From NCBI RefSeq assembly GCF_040939455.1, contig NC_134112.1:19990501-20054500 (forward strand): a DNA stretch of 64,000 bases, written 5' to 3'. Source of the DNA: Microcebus murinus. Taxonomy: Eukaryota; Chordata; Mammalia; Primates; Cheirogaleidae. The number at the start of each line of letters is the position of its first letter. Within the stretch, counting starts at the first letter, position 1. Of the stretch, positions 38,996-51,724 are shown piece by piece. The notes under the pieces are model-generated. The model did no database searches, was not told the origin of the DNA, and worked only from the letters and a program-made list of their open reading frames with translations. Position numbers and translations under genes: made by a program.

Positions 38996-39873
38996 TGAAG
39001 GAGCTCAGGATATTTCACCCCAAAATGACTCCTTGGTATAAAGAGTATTTTGGGCCCGGCGCAGTGACTCATTCCTATAATCCTAGCACTCTAAGACGGG
39101 AGGATCACTCAAAGTCAGGAGTTCGAAACCAGCCTGAGCAAGAGCCAGACCTTGTCTCTACTAAAAATAGAAAGAAATTAATTGACCAACTAAAAATATA
39201 TATACAAAAAATTAGCCGGGCATGGTGATGCATGCCTGTAGTCCCAGCTACTTGGGAGGCTAAGGCAGAAGGATCACTTGTGCCCAAGAGTTTGAGGTTG
39301 CTGTGAGCTAGGTTGAAGCCAAGGCACTCTAGTTCGGGCAACAGAATGAGATTCTGACTCAAAACATAAATAAAGAATATTCTGAATTGCAGGACCCTCA
39401 AGATCAATAAAGCATTGGAGGGGGTTTTCCCTCTATCTGCATAAACCAGGGACTAACCTGATCAAAGAAGGAATTGACTTCCCTTCCTCTCCCTGTTATC
39501 TCAATATATTGCAAGAAAAGCGATCAAGAATGTAACAAGAACAGGCCCAAATCATTTAAAATATAATATCTGTCTCTCATAATATCTGTTTCCACCAACC
39601 ATTCATCCTCCCTAACAACTACCTAGCCCCTAAACAGAATTACCTGTACTCCTCATTTTCCCGCCTTCCCTCTAAAAGGGGTGTATAAAAATACCTGAAC
39701 TTACTTAAATAAAAAAAAACTGACCTTCATTGGGATATTGGTGATCACTATATGATTCTCCCCATGCATATGGTATTAGGTAAATAAACCTTTCTCTTAC
39801 TAATCTGCCTTAATTGTGAATTGATCTTTCAGTGAACTTTTGGGGAAAAGACAAGTTTCCTCTCACTACTACA
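38996..39873 (+). mobile_element. Solo ERV LTR (ERV1-like) interrupted by an Alu
   Basis: The block starts TG and ends CA and is bracketed by a 4-bp repeat GCTA (38992-38995 and 39874-39877), as ERV1-type integrases make. Without the inserted Alu it is about 545 bp. It holds a TATA-like 'gtataaaaatac' at about 39683 and polyadenylation signals near 39708 and 39783 ('ggtaaataaacctttctct'). No viral coding sequence lies beside it, so it is a solo LTR left by recombination. The LTR identity is from composition and signals; a 4-bp match can occur by chance. Confidence 0.68.
39053..39369 (+). mobile_element. Alu dimer nested in the LTR
   Basis: Carries the lemur linker ('aattaattgaccaacta'). Left arm has a small deletion. 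Target duplication ATAAAGAGTATTTTG (39038-39052) versus ATAAAGAATATTCTG (39370-39384). Confidence 0.96.
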
Positions 39874-40279
39874 GCTACACTGAACTCACTATGACCATTA
39901 ATTAAAATTGTGAAAAAATTAACAACAGGAAATTCTCAGCTGAGGCTCAATTTTATCTAAGCTTATATAATTTTAAAAGGCAAATCAAAATCAATTAGGG
40001 ATGACAATGCTAACTTTAAATTTTCAGAACTGTCCACTCCTATCACAGAGTATAAAGTGCCATTTACCCATTGTTTGGAATATTAAATTTCTTTGGTTTC
40101 TTCTAAAGGAAAAAATTAAAATACCTTATCTTTAATAAAAGTCATAAAAATAAATATACCAAAATAATCATCTGAATATACAGATGCATCATGTTATCGG
40201 CCTACTCAAAAACTTTAAAGGTACTCCAGTATCTCCAGAATTAAGCACAAATTCATAAACAGGATATCCAAAGAACTCC

Positions 40280-40780
40280 TCGGTGTGACTGTTGAATAAA
40301 CTTTAAATACTCCTGTTACCAAAAGCTCAGCACTTGTCCTAGAGGCTGCAGCAGGAGAATCAGAACAAGTGGTTTGAGGAGAATGAAAGAGAAGTTTATT
40401 ACTTTGCTGGCAAAGGAGGAAGATGGAGACTCCTGTCTGAAATGCCATTTTTCTAACCAAAGACAGAAATACAGTGCTTTTAAAGGGTGGATTCTCAGCT
40501 TCAGGCAACTGCTGTTCAGCTACAGTTGATGATTCTGAAGACAATCCCATGACCTCTACCTAGGATCTTTGTTTACCAGGTCTGGCTGAGCAATCTCCTG
40601 TAGCACAAAGAACAAAAGGCTTAATTTGTTTCTCCCAACCACCAGCCTAAGTAAGGCAGGGCTGCAGCTTTTACTTCTCAAAAAGGAGTGGGGATATTTT
40701 AAAGAAACAAAATATAATTTTTGCCATTTTTTTCAGGCTATTTCCTCTGTTACATATTCCCCACTGTCAATATTTCCCTT
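40280..40780. other. Unassigned segment, possibly old LTR sequence
   Basis: GC-richer, with a 111-codon minus frame (40215-40550) matching nothing I know. Composition suggests a decayed ERV or LTR, but I cannot confirm it. Confidence 0.3.
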
Positions 40781-40789
40781 CCGGTGACT

Positions 40790-41250
40790 ACTCTGTTACA
40801 CTCCCTGTCATCTAGCCAAATACTCCAGGTAAAGTAACCCTGTCTGAAATGCCTTTATGCCTTTCTTACTCTAGTTCTATTCACCTTGATGCCATTCTCC
40901 CATCTCAACTTCACAAAATCCTTCTACACATCCTCAACCCCCAAGATCCAACACCACCACTTCCATGAAACCTTCTCCAATTCCTGTTAGACATAAAGAC
41001 AGAACTCTCCCTCTGTTCTTTCATGGAATATATAACATCATTCCCTATTATTACTGACAATATTTTTCCTAGTGACACATCTAAATTTGGCACATCTTTC
41101 TCCCCTCTCTCATTTCCACAAATGATGCATAAAATCCTTGAAGATGAGGCTGTTTTGCTTTCATTATCTAGTTCACAGCATTGTGCACAATCTCTTATAT
41201 GTTGGTGCTCCAAAAATATCTGTTTAATTACACTGAACCCTCATGAAAAC
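40790..41250 (+). repeat. L2 LINE 3' region
   Basis: 'ccatgaaaccttctccaatt', 'tccttgaagatgaggctg' and 'tgttggtgctccaaaaat' occur in L2 order. Confidence 0.8.
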
Positions 41251-41334
41251 AAGAAACCAGTAAAACTGTAGTACTAGATTACTAGGATGTCAATAATCAC
41301 CAAGAGGGCCTAAATGTTTGACAATATCACCATA

Positions 41335-41455
41335 TTCACATGAAAACCCCTTAACAGCCAGCATTATGTTTTATTCACTATGCCTCCACACCCCCAACAG
41401 TCCCCTAGAATATAGTAGAGCCCAAAAAATATTTGTTGAATGAATGAACAATATT
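41335..41455 (+). repeat. L2 LINE 3' end
   Basis: 'agaatatagtagagcccaa' then 'atatttgttgaatgaatga' is a classic L2 terminus, a second copy or continuation. Confidence 0.8.
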
Positions 41456-41931
41456 AAAGTAAAAATGATAGGGTGAGGGTCTTAAAATAATTAGTTTTAA
41501 CATTTAAGAAACTCATTCAAAATTATTTCAGAACTAGTATCCATCTTGGTACTACCAAGTACTCACTGTATGTTTAACACTAGATACACTAAGAACTATT
41601 AAGAAGAGAAGAAAAAGGTTAAGGTTAACCCTGATCTTAAGAAAGATAAAGCCTAATGGAAAAACAATATAAGAAGATATAGGCCATGAAGGAAGGGGGA
41701 GGGAGGATGCCACAAAGAAAATATAAACATGAAGAGGGAAATCATTCAACCATAAAGAATGAATTTTGGAAACTCAAGGTGTATAACAAGGGAATAGAAT
41801 GATCCTTAGGATCCATCAGTATTTCTTAAAACTCTGACTTCAAAAAATACTCAGGTTAAAACTTAAAACTTTAGTAATTATTAGAGCCAGAGCACAAAGT
41901 CTTTTTCTGGGCAACACAAAACAAGACATTA

Positions 41932-42236
41932 GGCCAGGTGACATAGCTCACAACTGTAATATTAGTACTTTGGGAGGCCAAGGAGGGAAGACTGTGTGGG
42001 CCCAGGAGTTCAAGACCAGCCTGGGCAACACCTTGTCTCTTAAAAAAAATAGAAAAAATTAGCCAGGCATGATGGCCTGTGCCTGTATTACCAGCTACTT
42101 GAGAGACTAAGGCAAGAGGATCACTTGAGCCCAAGAGTTTGAGGTTGCAATGAGCTATGATGACACCACTACACTCTAGCCCAGGCAACAGAGAAGACCT
42201 GGTCTCAAAAAAAAAGAAAAAGAAAAGAAAGAAAAA
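41932..42236 (+). mobile_element. Old AluJ-like dimer
   Basis: Two arms without the lemur linker and with heavy divergence; right arm 'ggttgcaatgagctatgatg' is the ancestral form. It may predate the lemur-anthropoid split. Confidence 0.93.
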
Positions 42237-42429
42237 CGAGATTATAACCACCAGGCAAAGTTATCCAAAAAAGGGCACTAATAGGATACTCTCTGACTGT
42301 TCCCTGTTGCTAGAGCAGGATAGTATATCATAAAATAAGAAATTGGCCAAATACAGAGAAAGTATCAAATGTAGATAAAATAGCAATATGGAGTGAAAAC
42401 AATGATTTGAATCAGAAAGACATGATGAT

Positions 42430-42640
42430 AAGATTTTGAATTCTGGCTCTGGTACATCCTAGATATGTGACCTTGGGTACTTTGTATAATTTCATTCAGT
42501 CTGTGTCTTCAAATGCAAACAAACCTTTTTACACCATCTATACCCAACTGGGTTGCTGTGGAGACTAAAAGAGGAGAGGAGAGAACATATGTTAACCACT
42601 TAGCTCAGTACCTAGAAGGTAGTAGGAATGTATGACAATC
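42430..42640 (+). repeat. MIR SINE fragment
   Basis: 'ttctggctctggtacatcct', 'atgtgaccttgggtacttt' and 'ctcagtacctagaaggtagt' match MIR end to end. Confidence 0.85.
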
Positions 42641-42959
42641 TTAATACCAAATTTACCATGCTTAAAAAAAAAGAACTAAACCAACTCCCTCTAACATCTA
42701 TGCTTATCTACACTTGGATACCAGATAGTTTAGTCATTAAGTGGCATACCTTAGGTATCGAAGATAAAAAAGATCTCAGAGGAAAGTTAGGACTTGGTGA
42801 CCCGGAAGTTGGAAATGGTTCAGTTCAAGAATTTCCCTCTTTACTTGCTAAAGTACTCAGTAAAGCAGTGACTCCCAGGTTCCTGAATTTCATTGACATG
42901 CAAAATTTCAGAAACTATCAGAGAACATCATACGCTTGTCAACCTTGAGAACCACACAC

Positions 42960-43880
42960 AGGAAACACACACTGTTTTTTTAAAAAACAGACTGTCATTA
43001 CCAACATTTTCTAAAAAGACAATATAATATAAATAAGTAGAAAGTAAAAAAGTAAAAATGTCAGCATTAAGTACAGTCCTTTAACTGAACAAAATTTAGC
43101 TTTATAAAAAACTTACTACATTAACTATTTATTTTTCATTATCTTAAGACCATTCAAAACTTTTATAGGGGATAGCAATTGACAACCACTGTTATATCTC
43201 AGCATTAACTATTTTTAAAGAAACTTCCACATCAGCACTTGGGAACAATTACTATAAAGAACTCAGAAAACAAACACAGAAAGTTTTTCCTTTCCAGGAA
43301 CAAAGGAAAAACTGGTTCCAAAACCTCTTCAGGCCTAGGTGAGGAAACAAGCATTTTCCATAAATATTAATATGTTGGCTCTTTACAGAGTCACCATTGT
43401 CAGACTTAAGGAATCAAAAAGTGAGGCAAAGGCTCCCTCTGCTGACAAGTTGAGAAAAATCCAATCCTATCTAAAGGCAACTGACTTTTTAAAAATCTTC
43501 CCAATACTGATTCAATACTGCACGGGCTTTTACTTTTCTCAATCAAAGACTGGCTTTCTTTTATACCTTAAAAAACTGGAATACAATTGCATTAGATATG
43601 AATGTGAAAGACATGTATAATTAGGTAAGACCCTTTGTATATTCCAATAAATCTTTCGAAACCAGCTTGCAAATTTCTTGGTTTCTGCTCTATGCTCTAA
43701 AAGTCAACTGAGTTCCAATGTCATATAAAGAGAAAATTAAGTAAAGAAGGCAAAAGAATTGAGGCAGGTTTTAAGATATTATGTGGAACAAAGGTAGCAA
43801 TCTGTGAATGCACTGATGACCTTGTCTCATAGAAGTCCAATGAAATTAACATAACCAAATTAAACATTTCAAAATTAACA
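42960..43880. other. Intron, no gene recognised
   Basis: A 93-codon forward frame at 43339-43620 has no homology I recognise and no splice or coding support. Confidence 0.5.
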
Positions 43881-43889
43881 GTAATAATC

Positions 43890-44085
43890 ATTTTTAAGCA
43901 CTGGCCTATACATTATTAGCACATCTAACCTTAGCAAATATTCAGTAACTTAGGAAAGTCAAAATCCAGTGTCCTCATTTGACTGTGGAGAGAACAAAGG
44001 CTCAGAAAATTTCGATGATTTGTTAAAGGACACACAGCTGGTAAGTAGCAGGGCCAGAAATCAACACCATGTCTTCCAATCTCCA
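43890..44085 (-). repeat. MIR SINE fragment
   Basis: 'ggacacacagctggtaagta' with 'gcagggccagaaatcaac' is the reversed MIR core. Confidence 0.85.
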
Positions 44086-44459
44086 TGTTGTTTCTCCATC
44101 TGAATGTTGTGTATGGAGTAGGTACCTAATGAGATAATTGCTAAATTCCTTTCTGATTCCAAATTTAACATGGCCTATCATCACAAATGCACTTTGTATG
44201 ATATTATAAATAACATCAGATTTAAATATAAAATGTTAAATATTTCACTTTAGCAAAACAAAACTTAATATAGATATTTGCTGAATTATTTATTAATTGC
44301 TGGCAAAGATAAATTATAAAATAAGTACAGGAAGACAATAACAGATAATACATATCCTGATTCTCTCACTAAAATTACTAAATAAAATATTTGCTCAAAG
44401 CAGCATTTGAAAGTACATCAATACACTGCCAAAAAAAAAGTAAATAAAATTCAGATGCC

Positions 44460-45524
44460 AAAAACTAAGTAGGAACCCACAAAGGTAAACAGAGCCCCTG
44501 GAGCATTTTCCTAAACCAGATAACCTTAAGCTTCAGTTTTCATGGTCTCAAATGACATAGTAAAGGAGAAAAAACTTGGGGACCACCCTTTGTGTGAAAT
44601 CTAATAGATCTTACACTGTCTTCATCCCACCAGAATAAAGCTAAGACCACACAAAGCTCTACCCTTAATGTAAAAAGAACTTAGAAATAGCATCTTCCAC
44701 AAGCCCAAAAGAAAGCAAAATAAAGTGCACATCTCAAAACTTGGAACCAGATGAAGAAGGGAAAAAATCTCTAAGAATTCATAAACCCAAAGCTGATTTT
44801 AAAGTGGGTTTACAGACCAAATTCATTCTATAGAATATCCCATGAAACCTCAATCTGTGAGTATATTATAAAGTGATCCTGGGTTGGAAGTACCACCAAA
44901 CACCTGGTAAGAGAATACTCAAATCTTTGAAGGATCACACCAGTCATTCCCATGGACAAAGTTTCAAAGAATATAATCTCACAGTCAAAGTCACAATATA
45001 TAAGGGATTGAAGGCAATATGAACAAGAAACAGCAAAAAAAAAAAAAAAAAAAAAAATAGAGAGCAGAGTCAGAACTGCAAAGACAATGTACTGAAATCA
45101 TTGAAAGAAAATACAAAAATACTACACTTTCTATGTTTAAAGAAATAAAAGCAGGTATTAAAAATATGATAAAGAGACCTTATCGGCAACCAAGTAAATT
45201 TTTTAAAAGAACAAATAAAAATGTGAGAAATAAAAAATATAATTAACAAAGTTAACAAAACTCCAAGAGTAGTTTTAATAAAAATTTGTCTAAGTAACAG
45301 TGATTTAGGAAACAAAAAAATAAATCTAAAGAAATAATGCTTTTCTTATTGCATAACAATACATCAATAATAGAGGTGCAAAATATAGTATAAGTGAAGT
45401 TAAGAGAATTGAACAATAGCATAAGATGGTCTAACATATGCATACCTAACTGGATTTTCATATGAAGAATAGAGAAAATATAGAAAAGGCAATATTCAAA
45501 AAATTAATGACTAAGAATTAAGCA
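44460..45524 (+). mobile_element. HAL1/L1M-like old LINE, first part
   Basis: 'gagcccctggagcattttcc' through 'gataaagagaccttatcggc' resembles HAL1. It includes a 23-A run at 45034-45056. Assignment by general similarity only. Confidence 0.5.
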
Positions 45525-45856
<332 letters not shown>

Positions 45857-45975
45857 AAGAATTAAGCATAATTATTGGAAGTCGCAAATCCTAAAATTCA
45901 GTTTTAAACCCAACAGATCCCACGTAGGATAAATAAAAATAAATCCTCCCCTGGATGCCTGATAAGAAACGACAG

Positions 45976-46273
45976 GGCCTGGCATGGTGGCTCATGCCTA
46001 TAATGCAAGTACTTTCAGAGGCCAAGGCGGAAGGATCACGAGGCCAGGTGTTCAAGACCAGCCTGAGCAAGAGCGAGACCCCCATCTCTACTAAAAATAG
46101 AAAAAATTAACCAGGTGTGGTGGGACGTGTCTGTAATCCCAGCAATTCGGGAGGCTGAGGCAGGAGGATCGCTTGAGCCCAGGAGTTTGAGGTTGCTGTG
46201 ATCGAGGCTGATGCCAAGGCACTCTAGCCTAGGGGACATAGTGAGAACTTGTCTCAAAAAAAAAAAAAAAAAA
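45976..46273 (+). mobile_element. Alu dimer
   Basis: Full dimer with 'aaaaattaaccaggtgtggt' junction and an A-tail. Just 108 bp after the tail repeat of the previous Alu. No clear target duplication. Confidence 0.94.
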
Positions 46274-46420
46274 CCTACAGAACAACGAAGACAGAGACTT
46301 AAAAACAAATAGAAAAGATAGATTTTTCTAACAAAAGAATAACAGCTAGACTAAAAGCTGACTTTTTCTATCAACAGAAGCAAGAATAGAGTGGGATGTT
46401 ATCTATTGTGTATTAGGAAA
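46274..46420 (+). mobile_element. HAL1/L1M-like old LINE, continuation
   Basis: 'agctagactaaaagctgact' followed by 'ttctatcaacagaagcaag' is the L1-type ORF1 end, continuing the element at 44460. Confidence 0.45.
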
Positions 46421-46819
46421 AACAACTGTTAACACAGCATTGCCTACCCAGCCTTCTCCTGCCTTCTCCTCCAAAAAAGTTTTTTAATGTACTAAAACAA
46501 AGATTCCATTATTCCATTCACAATAGCCACCAAAGCAATTAGGTTCCTAAAACACTTACTCTAACTCAACTTTCAGATCTTAAATTAACTTCCTTAGGAA
46601 GGCTAAATTAAGGCCAAATTAAGAAATATACCCCTAAATATACCTTTTATTATCATAGTATCTTTTCCTTCATAGTAGTTATGACTTTATACCTATTGCT
46701 AGCTACTTAATGATTCCCTATTTAATGTTGATCTCCCTCCCCAAACTTAAGAAAGCCACGGACCTCTATTTTTGATTCACCATTGTATCCTTAGTGTCTT
46801 CAAGGGTGCCTGGAACATA

Positions 46820-46897
46820 AATGGAAGAAAGGAAGAGAGAAGAAGGGTGGGAGGAAGAGAGGGAGAAAGAGAGGGAGGGAAGGAAAGAGACAGATAC
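46820..46897 (+). repeat. Purine-rich (GAAG/GGGA)n simple repeat
   Basis: About 78 bp of nearly pure A and G. Confidence 0.9.
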
Positions 46898-46919
46898 AAT
46901 CTAACCAAGAAAAAAAAAC

Positions 46920-47570
46920 AACAAAAAATACAGGTCAAAAACAAAAGTTTTACTGAAAGACATCAAGAACATTTAAATAAATAGCAAGACATACTGGGTT
47001 CCTGGATGGGAAAAATTAGTATCATAAACATGTCAATTGTGCATACAATAATCTATAGATTTAATGCAAAGCCAAGCAATATTTTAACATGATTTTCTTC
47101 ATGGAACTCAATAAACTATGTTTTTAGGTTCAGGAGGAAATGAAAAAGAGCAAGAATAACCAAGAAATTTTTTTAAAAGAAGAACAATGAATAATGACAG
47201 TCCTCCTACAAACAAAACATATTGTAGGTTAATGTTTTAAATATGGTATTGACATTCATTGTAGATGAAATGAATATAGCTTAAAGGCAAACTAATGACT
47301 ATAGGAATTTAGCATATGAGAAAAGAATATTCATAAATGGTGCTTGAACAACTGGATATAAATTTGGGAAAAAAATAAAATTAGAGCCCTACTGTATATT
47401 ATATCTAAAAATAAATTCCAAAAAATTTAGGAAAAGATATGAAAATAATTTAGAATATTAGCGTAGGAAAGGCCTTAAGAATGACACAAAAGACCAGAAG
47501 CCATAACAAAAGACTAAAATATTTAATATCATAAAAAATTTAAAATCTGCACAACTAAGTAAATAAGCAA
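46920..47570 (+). mobile_element. Old L1M ORF2 fragment
   Basis: 'tattcataaatggtgcttga' and 'acaactggatataaatttgg' correspond to the L1 ORF2 C-terminal region, strongly diverged. Confidence 0.6.
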
Positions 47571-47584
47571 GGTTGAAAGTTAAA

Positions 47585-47795
47585 AAGATAACCCACCACT
47601 CACTGGCTGTGTATTCATGGCCAGATTTCTTAATCTTGTCAATCTTAAATTTTCTCATGCCTAAAAGGACAATAATAACCTACTTTACAGAGTTTGAGGA
47701 TCAAGTAAGAAAGTTTAGGTTAAATTTCTACCACAGTCTTGGGTGGCAGCACCTAGTAAGTACCCAATAAATATTTTTACTATTATTATAAATTA
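47585..47795 (+). repeat. MIR SINE
   Basis: 'cactcactggctgtgtattc', 'tctcatgcctaaaaggaca' and 'taagtacccaataaatattt' follow MIR. Confidence 0.85.
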
Positions 47796-47799
47796 TAAA

Positions 47800-48185
47800 A
47801 ATATAACAATACTATTGCCTGTGAAATGGAAATTGTAAACTTTTTTAAATAATGCTACCTGGTATTGGCAGAAATATACATAGCTGATGAAAGCATAAAC
47901 TAAGCCCATCTTTCTAACATAAGACAATTTAAAATGTGTCTCAAAAGCTTCTTGTCCCAATTATCCAGTCCTGGGATTTGATCCCAAGGAATTATCAGAG
48001 ATGAATACTTATAGAGATTCAAATACTGGTATTTATAACCACAGTATTTTTAAAAGCAAAATATTAGAAACAATTCGACCAAAGGGGTACACCATAGAAT
48101 TTATAATCATTTATATTTATATTACAGTAGAGTAATTATTGACTTTGGGAAATGCTCATGATATTGTTAATGAGGAAAAGACTTT
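47800..48185 (+). mobile_element. Old L1M 3' fragment
   Basis: 'tttgatcccaaggaattatc' and 'atgaatacttatagagattc' are typical of L1M ORF2 end / 3' UTR. Confidence 0.6.
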
Positions 48186-48200
48186 AAAAGAGTAAATACA

Positions 48201-48522
<322 letters not shown>

Positions 48523-48539
48523 AAAAGAATAAATACAAT

Positions 48540-49590
48540 GTGAATTTAGTTTTACTACATATATAAATTCACAGTAAAAAGACTAAACATACTAAAATGC
48601 TCATTTGGTTAGCTCTCAGTGGCAGGAATAGAGAATATTTTCCCCCTCCTAAAACTTCATCCAAAGTTTTTTCTACAATGAGCATATTACTTAAAACAAA
48701 AACAAGACATTTGAGAAAGAGGATTGACAGAGATCCCTCAATCTCCCCACCATCGCTGAAGCTCAGGCCCCACCAGTGCTTGCTTGGCTCTGCCATGGGG
48801 CATCATGATCAAAGTTTAGGTAAACATTTTTAAAAAATCCCATGTCCAAACATGTAAATCGAACCTTGGCAAGAGGGCAAATATATGAGAAGACTTTTGG
48901 TAAAAATGGTGACCTAAATATTCACTGATTTATATCCTTCTTTCCAGAAGTAATAAGATAAAAAGCAGCCAACCTGAAAGGGCTATTCTTATTTCAGGAA
49001 ATAAACAATGTCCTCTGTATAAGAACTATCTTTTGATTCCTAAGGATGAGAGAGGAAGGGGAGAGAGAACAGAAAGAACATAATTCACCTCATCAGAAAG
49101 TAACTGATACAACTTCTAGAGAAGCCCTGTTTATACCCACTTAAAATTGTCATCTAAACCATCAAAAAGACAGACTTCTACTAATCTTGATCCTCATAAA
49201 GATAAAAGTTTGAATAAGCATCAATTATCAAGAAGCCTACTTAGAAAGAACTGATACATCTGGAAGCTTTATCAATTTATTTTCATAGAATGAAAAGTCA
49301 ACAAAAGTCTTCCATTACTCAAATGGACTTTCAATGAGAAGATTAATTAAAATGGCTATTAAAGAATGTACTAGATAAATGTGGTAATCCTGAAGTGAGG
49401 AACCTCCTTGCTCTGAGCTTATTTGATCAAGCTCTCTGCAAACTTCCTAGAATGTTCAGTCAATTGCCTCTATTCTCCACTAAAAGATCAACAAATACAA
49501 CTGTACTCCAAAGTCAAATTAAATGTAAATCCTGAAATACATGTCACAGTCAGATCAAGGGAATACTCACCCATGAATTTTACTCTGAGC
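48540..49590. other. Intron, no feature recognised
   Basis: No clear repeat or exon; overlapping short frames at 48569-48833 are not supported as coding. Confidence 0.5.
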
Positions 49591-49594
49591 CTGT

Positions 49595-50040
49595 ATATTA
49601 AAGCAGAGTGAGCCAATGCAAAAAGACATTGTCCACAATCGAAATTTTAGAAGTAATCTCAATGACTAAATGAGTTATGAAATATTTCATTTAAATAATG
49701 TATCATTCATTTAATATAAAGAATTCTACATAGGCCATACAAGAACTTAAGTCAATATGTTTGGACATGAAAAGATGTCCATGTAAATGAAATGAGCAAG
49801 TTATAGATTAATATAGAGTGACCTCATTTATGTAAAACAACATAAAACAAAAATAAATACGTTTGTACACATTGAATAATAATGTATGCAAGTATAAGGT
49901 TGGTCACCATTCTTTTTACCTTGGGAGAAAAGTGAGATTTCATCTGCACAAGGGAAAGGAAAAGGGACTTTCAGTTTTCTTTTTTAGATAATGTATTAGT
50001 TTTATGTTTTTAATAAATATATAAAGAATTACAAATAAGT
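49595..50040 (+). mobile_element. Old L1M/L1ME 3' fragment
   Basis: 'cctcatttatgtaaaacaac' and 'acatgaaaagatgtccatg' mark an L1ME-type 3' end. Confidence 0.6.
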
Positions 50041-50074
50041 TCAGTGATTTATAAAAAGAAAAATATTGAAAGAA

Positions 50075-50395
50075 TTAGATATATATCAACAGATGACTGA
50101 ATTAACCATAATGTATATGTACACATAAATTCTAAGCAATTAAAAATGATGAGGTAAAAAGGTACAAAGTTTTAGGAGGAATAAGTTTTAGTGATGTATT
50201 ACACTACATGGTGACCACAGTTAATAATAATGTAGTGCATATTTCAAAATTGCTAAAAGAATAGATTTTCACCACAAAAAATGATAAGTTGGTGAAGTGA
50301 TGAATATGTTAATTAGCTTGATTTAGATCAAAATATTACACTTTACCCAAATACACAATTATTTGCCAATTAAAAGTACATAAATAAAAATAATC
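50075..50395 (+). mobile_element. L1M 3' end
   Basis: 'ctacatggtgaccacagtta' and 'aatacacaattatttgccaa' match the L1MA/MB 3' UTR. Confidence 0.75.
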
Positions 50396-50499
50396 CTACT
50401 AGCACCTATTATAATGTGCTTTATAAATAAATATTTATAAATCTATATTTATCAATAAATCACATTATTTTTTTAAATGATGAGGTAGATTTATATATT

Positions 50500-51452
50500 C
50501 AGGCAGGCCCTGGGTTACAGACAAAATACTTTCCTGAGAACATCTTTAGGTCAGATTTGTATGTAACTCAGATCTCTGATGAACAGTGCATATCTGGTAA
50601 TAATAATAATAATTATAATACTATAATGGCTCATATGTGATAATAATAATACAGTGTAATTAATACTATAACAATAATAATACCTCCATACTGTAATAAG
50701 TTATAGAAACTATTGTGTTCTTTCTTTTAATTCAAACAGAACATAAAAACAAACTGATACAAAAAGTTTAGATAGGAGATAGGAGAAATTTCAAAAAAGA
50801 ATATTGAAGGTTAACACTCACCTAGTGTTGTATCAATGCTAGGCTAATAGGGATGTTACACTTATTTTGACCTTCTAGCCAAATTAACAATAACCTTTCC
50901 ATTTCAATAATTAATCCACTACACTGCATAGTAATAATTGATGCTTTCGTTGGAGCACTGTGTTTCACATGTTCCATTATTCTCACTTTATCCTTTATAA
51001 TTATGTGACATTGGAACAACTGAAGTCTAATGCTTTCCCAATGAATGATGGCATCTGGCCTTTCTCTGAATGCTTAATTATTTCTACTTTTGTTTTGACT
51101 GTAATCACCTTTCTCTTCTCTGCAGGCTTACCTGGACTTGCATGGACTTTTGTTTTGGAAGCATGGTCATATGGGTAAACACAGACTCATAAATCGAATT
51201 AAAAAGTTAAGACAAAAGTGATGCTGTGCATAAGCAACCATATAAACAATGAGACTAGCCACTTGGGGTAAAGGTGCTGCGCCAACAAGCCACTTATGCC
51301 ACGTGGGTTTGTTAACATGAACAGAAGACACTAGTTCCTGAATTATTAATTTAATTATTTAATTATAAATTACCCTCACAAGGAGCCTTGGGAGCCCATT
51401 TGTAAGTATGGAACACCATAAGTAGGGTTGTCCATAACACCAAGATTACCTG
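50500..51452 (-). mobile_element. Tigger-like (pogo/TcMar) DNA transposon with transposase remnant
   Basis: About 950 bp with inverted ends: CAGGCAGGCCCTGGGTTACAGAC on the left and, reversed, CAGGTAATCTTGGTGTTATGG on the right. A minus-strand frame at 50822-51019 encodes IMEHVKHS and then MERLLLIWLEGQNKCNIPIS, which I recognise as the CENP-B-like helix-turn-helix region of Tigger transposase. The DDE domain is not readable. Internal (TAA)n expansions lie at 50598-50700. No TA target duplication is evident. Confidence 0.72.
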
Positions 51453-51464
51453 CATTGTCATGGA

Positions 51465-51720
51465 AAGATAGTCATGATATATTTTATAAGGCAAAAAGCC
51501 AGTAATGGACAATGTAACTCATTTTGTTTAAAGTATAAATGTTATATAAATGAACATGTAAAATTCTGAATTAACAATCACAATTAGTCATAAATTTAAC
51601 AGTATCCACTGTTGTAATTGTTTTATATTCATTTAACTGTATTCTTTAATTTATAAACAATGTAGTAGTGAAATGAAAAAAATACTTCTTTAAAGTAGTT
51701 TCTTTATACACAAAAAAGTT
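51465..51720 (+). mobile_element. Possible L1ME 3' fragment
   Basis: 'catgatatattttataaggc' and 'caatgtaactcattttgttt' resemble an L1ME 3' end. Confidence 0.4.
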
Positions 51721-51724
51721 CATG

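Noticed and set aside
40215..40550. 111-codon minus frame considered as a BBS9 or novel exon
   Set aside because: No match to BBS9, no supporting splice sites, and no family recognised.
43339..43620. 93-codon plus frame
   Set aside because: Antisense to the host gene, no homology, no promoter or conservation evidence.
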